Assembly: GCA_021737785.1 (NCBI GenBank)
Contig: JAIPDI010000032.1
Location: forward strand, 1-64,000
Reading direction: 5' to 3'
DNA from: Deltaproteobacteria bacterium
GTDB taxonomy: Bacteria > Desulfobacterota > DSM-4660 > Desulfatiglandales > Desulfatiglandaceae
Length of the DNA stretch: 64,000 nucleotides
Shown: piece by piece, positions 42,638 through 52,342 of the stretch
Position numbering within the stretch: position 1 is the first letter of the stretch
Layout of the letters: every line of letters starts with the position of its first letter
The notes under the pieces: generated by a model
The model's database searches: none
What the model was told of the DNA's origin: nothing
Seen by the model: the letters and a program-made list of their open reading frames with translations, nothing else
Translations under genes and position numbers: made by a program

Positions 42638-45430
42638 TCAGAGGATATACACCGGTTCGCGTAAGATGAGATCGATCGCCTCGCCGGCCACGGATGCCAG
42701 TCGGGGGTGGGTCTCACGGAGATCCGCCACCTGCCTGAGATGGTCTGCGGTCCTCATGATGAGCGATGCCATGTCGCCTTCGTCCGCGGACACGAAGCAA
42801 AGGAGTTCCTCCCACGCCATCCCCCTTGCCCACATGAAGAGGGCGGCCGCGGGCCAGAACATGATGGGAGGGTTTTGGAAGCCCCGCGACGCCTTCAAGA
42901 CCCGTATCTCTTCGATATGGTCCAGCAACCGATTGAAAATTGTCTCGATCTTGCTCAGATCCACCACGCCTTTTATCTTCAGTTCCATTTCCTGACCCCG
43001 GTCCCATACAAACGGCGCCAGCCCGCCGGCCAATTCCGCGGGCGAGATCTCATTATACGCCCCTTTTCGTATGGCTTCGGCAATCAGGAGCGGCTGATCC
43101 AGCCTGAGGTTGGAGGCCCACTGACCGTCAGGGGTCAGCCGGTCCGTCTCATCCACAAAGCCGGTCTCCTTCAGGAATCGGAGCTGGCGCTTGAAACTGA
43201 GCCACAACCCGCCCCAGGCCGTCTCCGGACGCTCCGTTGAGGCACGAAATTCAGCCAGGAGTTTCTGAAGCCGCCCACCCCTTATCCGGTGGCAGAGCCT
43301 GGAATGGGGGCATCCCTGACATGGCAGCGATTCCAGCTTTTCCCGCGCCTTCCGGATGGATTCACTCTCCCGCCCTTCCCTCCCGTCAGGAACCTCTATC
43401 GCGGTCAATCTGTCCCTCGGAACCGCGTCCAACAGGAGGTCCAGCTTTTCCCGGGAATAGTCTTCGGGCAGATCCACCCGATAATCGTACACCGCCTCGA
43501 TCTGACTCAGATCGACCCGCCGCAGTTTGAGCTGTCGTTTTCCCTTTGGATCCTGGCGTCTGATATTATGAGAGGCGCAGATAAATCTTCCCTCGTCGGA
43601 ATAGGTCTTGAACACCACGTAGATATTCCCGTTTTTGTGGAGAAACAGCCTCCCCGGCGTCAGCAGATCCTTGTAGGCCTGGACAGACCTGTCATGGGGC
43701 CGGGTCCGGGTCGACTTCCTGAGAGTCCTCTGCAGATCGGACTGCGTCCGGATATATTCCATGATCCCGAACGGGTCGGTAATGTCGCATTTGGCCTCCG
43801 GAAGGATCCTGGCCAATTCCGACACCATCTCCGCCTGCCGTCTTTTCTGGGCGTCTCCGGACTGATTCTCCTGATACGCGGCAAAGGAACGATCCAGGAG
43901 GTCCTTGACTTCAAGCGGGGTATGGGAGAGGAGGAGGTTGAGGGTCATGGAAAAGTTGATCCGAATCTGGCTCTGGAGGGGATCGGGTGAAGAATCCAGC
44001 AATTCATGGATGAGTTGCGGGTCCTGATAGGGGCCGGGAATGATCAGGGCAAATCCGATATTGTCCTTCCCTCTCCGACCTGCCCGTCCGATCATCTGAT
44101 GGAGATCCGTTGGGGTCAGATCAGCAAATTCCCGCCCGTTATAACGGTCACTCTGAAGGATAACAACGGTTCTGGCAGGGAAATTAACACCGGCCGCCAC
44201 CGTGGAGGTGGAAAAAATGGCCTCCAGCAGACCCTTGTTCATCATCCCCTCGATCACCATCTTCCAGTATGGGAGCTGTCCGCCGTGATGTGATCCCACC
44301 ATGGCACCCAGAAGCGGTTTTATCTGGCGGTGGTTTTTCAGGTGAGGATAGTCTTTTAGAAATCCTTTCAGTATCCCTTTCATCCGCCGCGCCACGGCAT
44401 CCGGTTTATCCACGGCCGGGCAGGTCAGGAGGGCATGGTCGCAATCGGCCCTCGACTTGAGAAAAAAGATGGCCGGCAGGAGGTCTATCTCCCTCAGATA
44501 ACGGACAATCTTTCCGAAATCAATCCTCTCATGCCGTCCCCGCCCGAATTTTTTCTTTGACCCCAAAAACCCTTTCACCTTTGGGTTCAATCCTTTGCGG
44601 GTGCCTAAAGGGGTGATCAGCCCGTCAGGAAAGAGAAACAACGTCTCCAGCGGAACCGGGCGCTCCTCTGCCCGCACCACCCGGTTAGGGGCCTTTCGAA
44701 TGGTCCGCAACCAATCGCAGACCTCTTCCGGGTTGGATACGGTGGCGGACAGGAGGAGGAGCCTGACCCTCGACGGGAGATAGATAAGCACCTCTTCCCA
44801 CACCACCCCCCGATCCGGATCGCTCAGATAGTGGGCCTCATCCAGGATCACCAGATCCGACTGGATGCTGAATCCCTTGTGCATGGCATCGTAGAGCTGG
44901 TTCCGGAGAATCTCCGTGGTCCCCACCACGATGGGGGCGTCGGCATTCTCTTTTCGATCTCCGGTAAGGATACCGCAGTAAGGGGGCCCGAACCCCTGGC
45001 AGAACTGCTGGTAAATGGAGTTGGAGAGGGCCTTCAGGGGGGAGGCATACCAGACCCTCCGGTCTTCTGAGAGAAACGAACGGATGACTTCTGAGGCAAT
45101 CCAGGTCTTTCCTGAACCGGTAGGCGCGCTGACCAGGACATCGTACTCCCTGACCAGTTCAATGGCCTCCACCTGAAAGGGATCGGGTGAGAACGGTTCC
45201 TCCTTAGGGATCCCGATCTTCTGAAACGATGCCTTCAGGGCGGGGTCTATCTTGGGCTTTGAATAATCGGCCTCGTCCTTCTCCCGATGTCTCTTGCCTG
45301 AAACCGGGCGTTTGGGTCTGTAATAATGTTTTTTTAATGCCACAAGGCCACACGGGTCAGCTGGGGGTTTATCGGGCTTATTGAGTTCATCAGGTTTGTT
45401 GAGTTCATCGGTTTTTTTACGGAGGCGCAA
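42638..45430 (-). CDS. Ski2-like DEAD/DEAH-box helicase
   Basis: An approximately 930-residue ATP-dependent helicase of superfamily 2. Motif I is APTGSGKTW (about 110), motif Ia YASPLKALSN, motif II DEAHYL, motif III LLLSATVSNPEE; the second RecA domain has GVNFPARTVV and QMIGRAGRRGKD. It resembles the Ski2/Mtr4 group, which unwind RNA. A Cys cluster CQGCPHSRLC is near residue 710. The start is uncertain: the frame opens with TTG at 45430 and no ATG occurs before motif I. The first residues (TDELNKPDELNKPDKP) are translated intergenic repeat, so the true start may be a later GTG or TTG. Confidence 0.85.
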   Translation of the reverse strand: MRLRKKTDELNKPDELNKPDKPPADPCGLVALKKHYYRPKRPVSGKRHREKDEADYSKPKIDPALKASFQKIGIPKEEPFSPDPFQVEAIELVREYDVLVSAPTGSGKTWIASEVIRSFLSEDRRVWYASPLKALSNSIYQQFCQGFGPPYCGILTGDRKENADAPIVVGTTEILRNQLYDAMHKGFSIQSDLVILDEAHYLSDPDRGVVWEEVLIYLPSRVRLLLLSATVSNPEEVCDWLRTIRKAPNRVVRAEERPVPLETLFLFPDGLITPLGTRKGLNPKVKGFLGSKKKFGRGRHERIDFGKIVRYLREIDLLPAIFFLKSRADCDHALLTCPAVDKPDAVARRMKGILKGFLKDYPHLKNHRQIKPLLGAMVGSHHGGQLPYWKMVIEGMMNKGLLEAIFSTSTVAAGVNFPARTVVILQSDRYNGREFADLTPTDLHQMIGRAGRRGKDNIGFALIIPGPYQDPQLIHELLDSSPDPLQSQIRINFSMTLNLLLSHTPLEVKDLLDRSFAAYQENQSGDAQKRRQAEMVSELARILPEAKCDITDPFGIMEYIRTQSDLQRTLRKSTRTRPHDRSVQAYKDLLTPGRLFLHKNGNIYVVFKTYSDEGRFICASHNIRRQDPKGKRQLKLRRVDLSQIEAVYDYRVDLPEDYSREKLDLLLDAVPRDRLTAIEVPDGREGRESESIRKAREKLESLPCQGCPHSRLCHRIRGGRLQKLLAEFRASTERPETAWGGLWLSFKRQLRFLKETGFVDETDRLTPDGQWASNLRLDQPLLIAEAIRKGAYNEISPAELAGGLAPFVWDRGQEMELKIKGVVDLSKIETIFNRLLDHIEEIRVLKASRGFQNPPIMFWPAAALFMWARGMAWEELLCFVSADEGDMASLIMRTADHLRQVADLRETHPRLASVAGEAIDLILREPVYIL

Positions 45431-45580
45431 GGCCTGTTAGCTGTTGGGCTCATTAGCTGCTGAGCTGATAAGGAGAGAGACTTCGCGCCAGAACTAAAGG
45501 CTTAACAGCTTATCAGCTATCAGCCATGAACCAGTATCCAGAATCCAGCATCCAGTATCCAGTATCCAGCATCCAGTCCC
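45431..45580. repeat. heptad-repeat spacer, helicase / acyl-CoA dehydrogenase
   Basis: AGCTGTTGGGCTCATTAGCTG-type words are followed by CCAGTATCCAG heptads (about 45532-45572). They match the families at 26278, 34457, 41430, 48290 and 61900. No gene is seen. Confidence 0.7.
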
Positions 45581-47200
45581 TCACGCCACCAGCTCGGCAG
45601 CAAGCATGTCCATGTCTTTGAGGTTCCCTTTCATGGCCTCCCCCGCCTGAACGGACTCCAGCACCTCCGTCATCCCCTCAACCATGGGCTCACAGCCCCG
45701 GGTGATCCGGAGGCTGTTGATATAGACCTTCTCCATTGCTTCCCTGGCAAAGATTCTTGCCGCGGCCTTGATGAACGCCGGGGTGCAGGTCCGGCCCCCT
45801 TCATAGACCGCAGCCTTGCGGCAGAGGGCGTTCCCGACCTCGGTCCAGGTCATCATATCGGCCAGGAGGAACATCACAAATTGGGATTTGGTGAGCTTCT
45901 CTTTCCTGGCGGCCAGGACTACCGCATTCATGGCATCTATTGCCCTGGCCAGGATGGGGCCCCCGGTCTCTTCGGGCAATCCTGCCAGCCGTTCGGCCAT
46001 CTCCCGGTAAAACCCGCCCTTGGAGCGCACCGTGCTTCGGAGACGAAACATGGAGATAATATTGCGCTGGATCTCGCTGGTCCCTTCATAGATGGGGAGT
46101 ATTTTGACGTCCCGCTTGATCTTTTCCACCTCATACTCCCGCATGTACCCGTACCCGCCAAAGGCCTGAATCCCGTCATTGGCCATGGCGTCGCCCGCCT
46201 CGGTGGCGAAATATTTGGCAATGGATCCCTCCACCTGAAGGTCTTCCTCGTCCGTATCCAGCCTGCGGGCCACCTCCTCGATGTATGCCCGGGCCGCCTC
46301 CAGCTGGACCGCATGGGGGACCAGGAGCCGGTGGGTGTATCCCTGCTTGGAGGCGAGGGGGGTGCCGAACTGGATGCGCTCCTTGGAATACCGTACCGTC
46401 CTTTCCAGGGAGGCCATGCCCCCGCCCAGGCCGAATGTGGCCACCATGAGCCGGGTATATCCGAAGACCTTGTTGGCCTCTTTCAGACCCTGGCCTTCCA
46501 CGCCCCCGATCAGGTCCTCCACGGGCAAATACAGGTCTTCCAGGGTCAGGGCGCAGGTGTCCGAGGCCCTGATGCCGTGTTTGTCCTCGTGTTTTCCGGG
46601 GATGAGACCTTGGGCCCCGGCCTCCACAATAAAAAAGGACGGACCGTCCGGGGTATCCGCAAGGATGGTGTAGAGCTGGGCCACGCCGCCGTTGGTGATG
46701 AACTGCTTCTGGCCGTTGATCCGGTATCCCTTGATCCGGCCCTGGTCGTCCAGGACCCGGTCGGCCCGGGTCTTGAGGGACTGGACATTGGAACCGGCCT
46801 CGGGTTCGGTGACGCCGTAGGCCACAATAAGGCCCTTCTCGGCAATCTTTGTGATATATTTTTCCTTCTGGGCGGTGGTTCCGCCCACCCGGATAGGGTC
46901 CATTCCCAGGCATATGGCCAAAAACGACGTGGCGATGGCGAGATCCATCTTGGCCATCCGTTCAGATACCAGGGCGATCTCCGTGGCGCCGGCGCCCAGG
47001 CCGCCATAGGCCTCCGGAATAAAGATCAGATGCAGGGCGATATCCGGGCCCAGCATGAACCGGATCAACTCAGTGGGAAACTCCCCTGCCCGGTCCATCT
47101 CCAGCTTTGTCTCCAACGGGAGTCTCTCTCTCTCGAGTTTGTCAATGGTATCAAAGACCATGGATAACACATCCGGATCCATTTTCGTCGCTTGCGTCAT
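45581..47200 (-). CDS. acyl-CoA dehydrogenase
   Basis: A 539-residue flavoprotein of the acyl-CoA dehydrogenase family. YGVTEPEAGSN (about 120) and KQFITNG form the FAD/substrate site. The IYEGTSEIQRN segment marks the end of the catalytic core (about 385), and a C-terminal extension of about 130 residues follows, as in the long ETF-linked forms. The start at 47200 has GGAGGAG upstream. It oxidises acyl-CoA in the cytoplasm, passing electrons to ETF. No ETF or ligase gene is adjacent, so the substrate cannot be named. Confidence 0.9.
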   Translation of the reverse strand: MTQATKMDPDVLSMVFDTIDKLERERLPLETKLEMDRAGEFPTELIRFMLGPDIALHLIFIPEAYGGLGAGATEIALVSERMAKMDLAIATSFLAICLGMDPIRVGGTTAQKEKYITKIAEKGLIVAYGVTEPEAGSNVQSLKTRADRVLDDQGRIKGYRINGQKQFITNGGVAQLYTILADTPDGPSFFIVEAGAQGLIPGKHEDKHGIRASDTCALTLEDLYLPVEDLIGGVEGQGLKEANKVFGYTRLMVATFGLGGGMASLERTVRYSKERIQFGTPLASKQGYTHRLLVPHAVQLEAARAYIEEVARRLDTDEEDLQVEGSIAKYFATEAGDAMANDGIQAFGGYGYMREYEVEKIKRDVKILPIYEGTSEIQRNIISMFRLRSTVRSKGGFYREMAERLAGLPEETGGPILARAIDAMNAVVLAARKEKLTKSQFVMFLLADMMTWTEVGNALCRKAAVYEGGRTCTPAFIKAAARIFAREAMEKVYINSLRITRGCEPMVEGMTEVLESVQAGEAMKGNLKDMDMLAAELVA

Positions 47201-47504
47201 GAACACTCCTCCAGCCAATGATTTTATGCACCATGTGCGTCGGCCGGACTGGGGACCGGCCTCATGTGAAAGGATTTCCATGTATTATTGAACTAAATAG
47301 GGCGATCGTCAAGGTCAAAAAGGATCGTTGCGCTGTAACCGCCGCATCCATTGTTATTCCGGAACCCGTGCAGAGATCTCTTAATTGATTGACAAGGGAC
47401 CCAGGATCTGGAATTCTTGTCCGGTCCTTACAGGAACGCCGTTGTTCCTGCCCGCCCGGAGATGCGGGCACCCTCCCCTTGGACGCTTTTTAAGAGAGCA
47501 GGCC
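47201..47504. other. divergent intergenic region, acyl-CoA dehydrogenase / glycosyltransferase
   Basis: No gene is seen. A TTGACA at about 47389 points toward the glycosyltransferase but lacks a good -10 box. Confidence 0.5.
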
Positions 47505-48194
47505 ATGAAGTTATCCATCATTATACCGTGCTACAATGAAAAACCGCATCTTCCCGAGTTGATCTCCCTTGTCAAATCCTCCCCTGTACCTGAAAAGGAA
47601 ATCATCCTGGTGGATGACTGTTCCACGGATGGGACCACGGAGCTCATCAGGACCCGGATAGAGGCGACTGTGGACAGGGTCGTCTTTCATCCCGAGAACA
47701 GGGGAAAAGGGGCGGCCATACGGTCCGGGCTCGATTGCGTGACGGGCGATATCGTCATTATCCAGGATGCCGACCTGGAATACGACCCCATGGAATATCC
47801 CAAGCTGATGGGGCCCATTGTCGAAGGGAGGGCCGATGTGGTCTATGGATCCCGCTTTATGGGCGGCGATCCCCACCGGGTCCATCTCTTCTGGCATTAT
47901 GTGGGGAACAGAATCCTCACCCTCCTCTCCAATATGTTCACCAACCTGAATCTCACCGACATGGAGACCTGCTACAAGGTCTTCAGAACAGAGGTTATCA
48001 AGGCACTGACCATCCAACAGGACCGATTCGGCATCGAGCCGGAGATCACGGCCAAGGTCGCCAGGGCCAGGTGCCGCATCTATGAAGTGGGGATCTCTTA
48101 TTACGGGAGGTCATACGGGGAAGGGAAAAAGATCGGATGGAAAGACGGGGTAAAGGCCGTCTATGTCATCCTGAGATACGGCCTCTTCAGGTAA
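47505..48194 (+). CDS. family 2 glycosyltransferase (dolichyl/polyprenyl-phosphate type)
   Basis: A 229-residue GT-A enzyme without membrane helices. It starts LSIIIPCYNEKPHLPEL, with IILVDDCSTDGT (about 34-45) as nucleotide-sugar site and QDADLEYDP (about 90-98) as the DxD-like metal site. DMETCYKVFR and YGEGKKIGWKDG are typical of the DPM1/DPG-like subgroup. Start chosen at 47505 because family members begin here. It probably transfers a sugar to a lipid phosphate carrier for envelope glycans. The gene stands alone between repeats. Confidence 0.88.
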   Translation: MKLSIIIPCYNEKPHLPELISLVKSSPVPEKEIILVDDCSTDGTTELIRTRIEATVDRVVFHPENRGKGAAIRSGLDCVTGDIVIIQDADLEYDPMEYPKLMGPIVEGRADVVYGSRFMGGDPHRVHLFWHYVGNRILTLLSNMFTNLNLTDMETCYKVFRTEVIKALTIQQDRFGIEPEITAKVARARCRIYEVGISYYGRSYGEGKKIGWKDGVKAVYVILRYGLFR

Positions 48195-48337
48195 GGCCGA
48201 AGGGAGCAGGGAGCAAGGGGTAAGGGGCGGAGAGCTCGACCATCCGGTATCAAGTAGGCAGAGACTGTACACAGTAGGCAGTGGGCAATAACCGGAAACG
48301 AGCATCCAGTCCCGCTTTTCAGCGGGGCTCATCGCGA
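48195..48337. repeat. heptad and composite repeat, inverted partial copy
   Basis: About 48292-48330 is the reverse complement of part of the block at 41466-41533, including the CCCGCT/AGCGGG hairpin. It is preceded by GTAGGCAG-type words. Confidence 0.75.
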
Positions 48338-49339
48338 TCACTCCGGAAACGGCAATTCGCCAAGGGCCATCCGGACGAGCTGGGTGATGAAGATCGGTTT
48401 CAGATTCTGCGCGTCGGCCCCTTTCGCCAGGGTCGCCATGCAGAGGGGGCAAAGAAAGACCATGGCCTCTGCCTGGTGTTCGGTCGCGTCCTTGAGATTT
48501 CCCGCCATCAGGGGCTTGATCCGATCCGGATAGATCCGCGAGAACAACCCTCCGCAGCACAGGGCGGATTCTCGATCATACGTCCTTTCCACCCGTTCCA
48601 CGCCGATACGCTCAAACAGGTCGTCCAAGACCGGCTCTATCTCGGGGGAATACCGCGACGCGCACGGCCGCTGATAGGCGATCCTTCGATTCAAGGGCGA
48701 CACCTGATCCGGGTGGGCCTTAACATAGTCCCTCATATATTCGATGAGATGCGTGGCCTTGAAAGGAACGTCGATGCCGTATTCCGGCACCTTGTTGAGC
48801 ATGGCATGGCAGTCTGCATGGAGAAACACGATCTCCCGGGCCCCGAGGCCGGCCAGCCGATCGATGAATTCTTGTGCATGCGCCTTTAGAGGGCTGTCCA
48901 TGCCGATATGGACATACCCTAAATAGCAGAAATATTCACCTCCCTTGGCAACGGTCATACCGTCGAACATCCGGCCTTCCACGGATCCGGGAGGGAGGGC
49001 AGGGTCCATGACGCAGAGGGACAGCACAGGTTTGGATGCATCGCCCCCGATCACCGCGGAAGGCATGGTTCCGCCGGCATCCATAAACTTCCGCATCTTT
49101 TCGGGTATGGGGAGGGATTGATGCACCTCCTGGAGTCTGTTGATCAGATCGAACGGATTGGCGCCCGTGGGGCAGTATTCGTTACAGGCACAGCAGGTCA
49201 CGCATTCCTTCAGAATCTCGGCCGGTCTTCCGGCCATCAGTTCCCGGATCTCTGAAACGGCCCTGTCCTGATCAAAGTCCACATATTGACACCGAACCAG
49301 ACACTCCCCGCAAAGATTGCATTTTTCCGCTTCCCACAT
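48338..49339 (-). CDS. HdrD-like CCG-domain iron-sulfur protein
   Basis: A 333-residue soluble protein with two N-terminal 4Fe-4S motifs, CNLCGECLVRC (residues about 7-17) and CVTCCACNEYCP (about 46-57). A CCG domain follows, with HADCH, PCASRYSPEIE, ALCCGG and FLCPLC. This is the HdrD layout (HdrC plus HdrB fused), used to reduce disulfides or to shuttle electrons. The start at 49339 has AAGGAGAT upstream. It is divergent from the molybdoenzyme gene, separated by about 215 bases, and could be its electron partner. The partner is inferred. Confidence 0.85.
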   Translation of the reverse strand: MWEAEKCNLCGECLVRCQYVDFDQDRAVSEIRELMAGRPAEILKECVTCCACNEYCPTGANPFDLINRLQEVHQSLPIPEKMRKFMDAGGTMPSAVIGGDASKPVLSLCVMDPALPPGSVEGRMFDGMTVAKGGEYFCYLGYVHIGMDSPLKAHAQEFIDRLAGLGAREIVFLHADCHAMLNKVPEYGIDVPFKATHLIEYMRDYVKAHPDQVSPLNRRIAYQRPCASRYSPEIEPVLDDLFERIGVERVERTYDRESALCCGGLFSRIYPDRIKPLMAGNLKDATEHQAEAMVFLCPLCMATLAKGADAQNLKPIFITQLVRMALGELPFPE

Positions 49340-49554
49340 CTTAAGATCTCCTTTTTTAGAGCCGTTTGCCCGTTGGTCAGAGCGCCATCTCTGACAGTTC
49401 CTTTTACTTCTCTGATGTGCTATGTTCCCCGGGTACTCATTCAATCGCCGGAAAACAGGGCATCATGGACATATCAGAAGCCCGCGGGCTTGTCAAACAG
49501 ATAACCGGTCCGGGGTTGCCCTGCCATCCGGCCGGACAAGAGGAGGAAAAGAGG

Positions 49555-51717
49555 ATGGCCCGATGGGCGCACGCCGATATGGCAAAAGAGATGGAGACCT
49601 ATGGATACGATGCCGTGGTCAAGAGCCACTGCCGCATGTGTCACGGCGGCTGCGGGGTCCTGGTCTATACCAAGAATAACAGGGTAGCCAAGATCGCCGG
49701 AGACCCCGACTGCCCCATCAACCACGGGACCCTCTGCAGCAAAGGGCTTGCATCCGCCCAGTTGGCCTACCACCCGGATCGACTGACCCACCCGGTCAGG
49801 AGAGTGGGCCCCAAGGGGAGCGGCAAATGGGAACGGATCTCCTGGGATGAGGCCCTGGATGCCATTGCCGAACGGATGCTCTCTTATAAGAAAGATTTCG
49901 GGGCTGAATCCATCGTCATGGGATATGGCACCGGCAGGGAAAACGAGGCGGTGATCTATCGGTTCGCCAACCTGTTAGGCTCGCCCAATGTCCTCACGGC
50001 CGGTCATTTCTGCTACGGCCCCCGCATCGCCACGAGCATCATTACCTGCGGCACCAATCCGATTGCGGACTATGAGAACCATCCCCACTGCATCATGGTG
50101 TGGGGCAACAATCTGGTGATCAGCAATCCGGATTGCTACAAGGGCGAACCCTTCTCCGTCAGTCTCAACAAGGGGGCCAGGCTCATTGCCGTGGACCCGA
50201 GACTTACCCGTATTGCGGCCCGGGCGGATATCTGGCTTCAACTGAGGCCCGGGACCGATACGGCCCTGGCCCTCGGGATGCTCCATGTGATCGTCCATGA
50301 AGGGCTCTACGACAAGGCGTTTGTTGAAAACCATGTGTATGGGTGGGAGCCCTTTGTCCGGAGGGTTGATGAATATCCCCCCCACAAGGTGGCGGAGATC
50401 ACATGGGTCCCAGAAGACAAGATCCGGGAGGCCGCGAGGCTGTTCGCCACCACCAAGCCCGCGGTCATCCAGTGGGGCGTGGCCATCGAGCAGCAGATCA
50501 ACTGCGCGGACAATAACCGGGCCCTGATGGCCCTCATGGGCATCACCGGCAACATCGACGTCCCCGGCGGACAGATGCTGTTCCAGCAGCCGCGGATCCG
50601 AAACGTGGGGCACTTCGGGGCCCATAGGTCGCTTCCCGATACGCAGCGAGAAAAGCGGCTGGGAGGCGACCGGTTCCGTCTGGGCGGCAACTTCGCCATC
50701 ATCAACCCCAAGTGCGTGTGGGACGCCATCCTTACGGAGACGCCCTACCCCGTCAAGATGCTGTTTTTTATCAGTTCCAATCCGGTCATGACCCGGGCCA
50801 ATGCCCGGGAGGTCTACCGGGCCCTTGAACAGGTGGAGTTCATGGCGGTGTCCGACTTTTTCATGACGCCGACCGCGGCCCTGGCCGATATCGTCCTGCC
50901 GGCCGCCACCTGGCTGGAGATGGATTATATCGGGGACTTCTGGAAACGGCACGGCTACCTCCTCCCCCGCCGAAAGGTCATCCAGGTGGGGGAATGCCGA
51001 TCGGATCACGAGATGCTCAATGACCTGGCCCATCGCGTGGGCCAGGGCGAGCACTGGTGGGACAGCTTTGAACAGGCCCTCGACTGGATCCTGGAGCCGA
51101 TGGGAATGACCTGGCAGGAGTTCAAGAAGATGGACTACCTCAGGGGGGAGGTGCAATATCAAAAATACAGGACCCGGGGATTCTCAACCCCCACGCGGAA
51201 ATTCGAGCTCTATTCCACCCTTCTCGAAAGCTGGGGGTACGACCCCCTCCCCCGGTTTAGGGAGCCCCCCGAGAGTCCTTACAGCACCCCGGAACTCTAT
51301 ACCGCCTATCCCTACATCCTCATTACCGGGGCCAGATCCCCGGGCTTTTTCCACTCGGAAAACCGTCAGGTCCCCTGGCTCAGGGAGCTTCATCCCGATC
51401 CGGTGGTGGAGATCCATCCCGATACCGCGGCAAAGGAAGGGATTGAAGAAGGAGACTGGGTGATCATCGAATCCCCCCGGGGGAGAGTGAGACAGCGGGC
51501 AAAACTCTTTGCCGGCATGGATCCGAGGGTGGTATCGGCCCAGCACGCCTGGTGGTTCCCGGAAAAAGAAGGCCCCGGGTACGGCTGGGATGAATCCAAC
51601 ATCAATATATTGACGGACAACGCCTATGCATCCTGCGATCCTGCCATGGGCGCCACCCACGTGCGGACCCTTTTGTGCAGGATAACCCCTGAAAAAGACA
51701 GCGGAGGCCCTCTATGA
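49555..51717 (+). CDS. molybdenum/tungsten bis-MGD oxidoreductase
   Basis: A 720-residue CISM-family catalytic subunit. The 4Fe-4S motif CRMCHGGCG...C is at residues about 27-60. The metal-ligand position reads AGHFCYGPR, a Cys ligand. Cofactor-binding strands include MVWGNN, FFISSNPVM and HAWWFPEKEGPG. Start at 49555 is preferred (AGGAGG nine bases upstream); ATG at 49465 would add 30 residues. There is no Tat signal with this start, so the enzyme is probably cytoplasmic. It resembles the Phs/Psr and acetylene-hydratase branches; the substrate is unknown. A ferredoxin partner overlaps downstream. Confidence 0.85.
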   Translation: MARWAHADMAKEMETYGYDAVVKSHCRMCHGGCGVLVYTKNNRVAKIAGDPDCPINHGTLCSKGLASAQLAYHPDRLTHPVRRVGPKGSGKWERISWDEALDAIAERMLSYKKDFGAESIVMGYGTGRENEAVIYRFANLLGSPNVLTAGHFCYGPRIATSIITCGTNPIADYENHPHCIMVWGNNLVISNPDCYKGEPFSVSLNKGARLIAVDPRLTRIAARADIWLQLRPGTDTALALGMLHVIVHEGLYDKAFVENHVYGWEPFVRRVDEYPPHKVAEITWVPEDKIREAARLFATTKPAVIQWGVAIEQQINCADNNRALMALMGITGNIDVPGGQMLFQQPRIRNVGHFGAHRSLPDTQREKRLGGDRFRLGGNFAIINPKCVWDAILTETPYPVKMLFFISSNPVMTRANAREVYRALEQVEFMAVSDFFMTPTAALADIVLPAATWLEMDYIGDFWKRHGYLLPRRKVIQVGECRSDHEMLNDLAHRVGQGEHWWDSFEQALDWILEPMGMTWQEFKKMDYLRGEVQYQKYRTRGFSTPTRKFELYSTLLESWGYDPLPRFREPPESPYSTPELYTAYPYILITGARSPGFFHSENRQVPWLRELHPDPVVEIHPDTAAKEGIEEGDWVIIESPRGRVRQRAKLFAGMDPRVVSAQHAWWFPEKEGPGYGWDESNINILTDNAYASCDPAMGATHVRTLLCRITPEKDSGGPL

Positions 51718-52187
51718 AACCCTATGCCCTCATCATCAATCATGACCTCTGCTGGGGATGCCGGACCTGCGAGGTGGCCTGCAAGCAGGAAAACAGGGCC
51801 CCGGACGGCATCCGGCTCATCTCCGTATGGGAGGACGGCCCCACAATGGCGGACGGCAGAATGGATATGACCTTCAGGGTCTCGATCTGCCGGCACTGCG
51901 ACGATCCCCCCTGTGCGGATGCCTGCCCCGAGGAGGCCCTCATCCGGAGGGAAGACGGCATTGTGGTCCTGGATGATCATTGCTGTTCGGGATGCGGCGC
52001 GTGTGTCGAGGCCTGCCCGTATGACGCCATCACCTTTGACGACGTCGATGGCGTGGCCCGGAAGTGCAACCTCTGTCATCACCGGGTGGACCGGGGGCTG
52101 GTGCCTGCCTGCGCGGACAACGTCTGCCCGGCCCACTGCATCTACTTCGGGGACCCCAAGGAATCCCCATGGGGCCTTCCTCGATAG
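51714..52187 (+). CDS. four-cluster ferredoxin subunit (PsrB/HycB-like)
   Basis: A 157-residue protein with four 4Fe-4S motifs in the DMSO-reductase beta-subunit pattern: CWGCRTCEVACK (about 14-25), CRHCDDPPCADACP (about 61-74), CSGCGACVEACP (about 94-105) and CNLCHHRV...CADNVCP. It overlaps the catalytic gene by 4 bases. It would transfer electrons to or from the molybdoenzyme. No NrfD/PsrC-like membrane subunit follows; the next gene is on the opposite strand. The pair may therefore work in the cytoplasm with the HdrD-like protein or another donor. Confidence 0.93.
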   Translation: MKPYALIINHDLCWGCRTCEVACKQENRAPDGIRLISVWEDGPTMADGRMDMTFRVSICRHCDDPPCADACPEEALIRREDGIVVLDDHCCSGCGACVEACPYDAITFDDVDGVARKCNLCHHRVDRGLVPACADNVCPAHCIYFGDPKESPWGLPR

Positions 52188-52194
52188 ACCGGAT

Positions 52195-52224
52195 CTGGGC
52201 AAGGCGTCTTCTGCTTTTGCCCAG
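52195..52224. terminator. possible terminator hairpin after the ferredoxin gene
   Basis: CTGGGCAA (52195-52202) pairs perfectly with TTGCCCAG (52217-52224), 8 bases past the stop. No T run follows on the plus strand, so termination efficiency is doubtful. Confidence 0.4.
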
Positions 52225-52342
52225 CCGATCCTCAACCCACAGGACCCATGCCCCCACGGGCACACTACAAACATGAGGTACAAATCCTCTCCGGATGCTT
52301 TTTGTCGGTAGTGACGTGTAAGGCGTTTGGCGGCATGGGGTA

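Noticed and set aside
45581-47200. acyl-CoA dehydrogenase as part of a beta-oxidation operon
   Set aside because: Neighbours on both sides are unrelated and separated by repeats.
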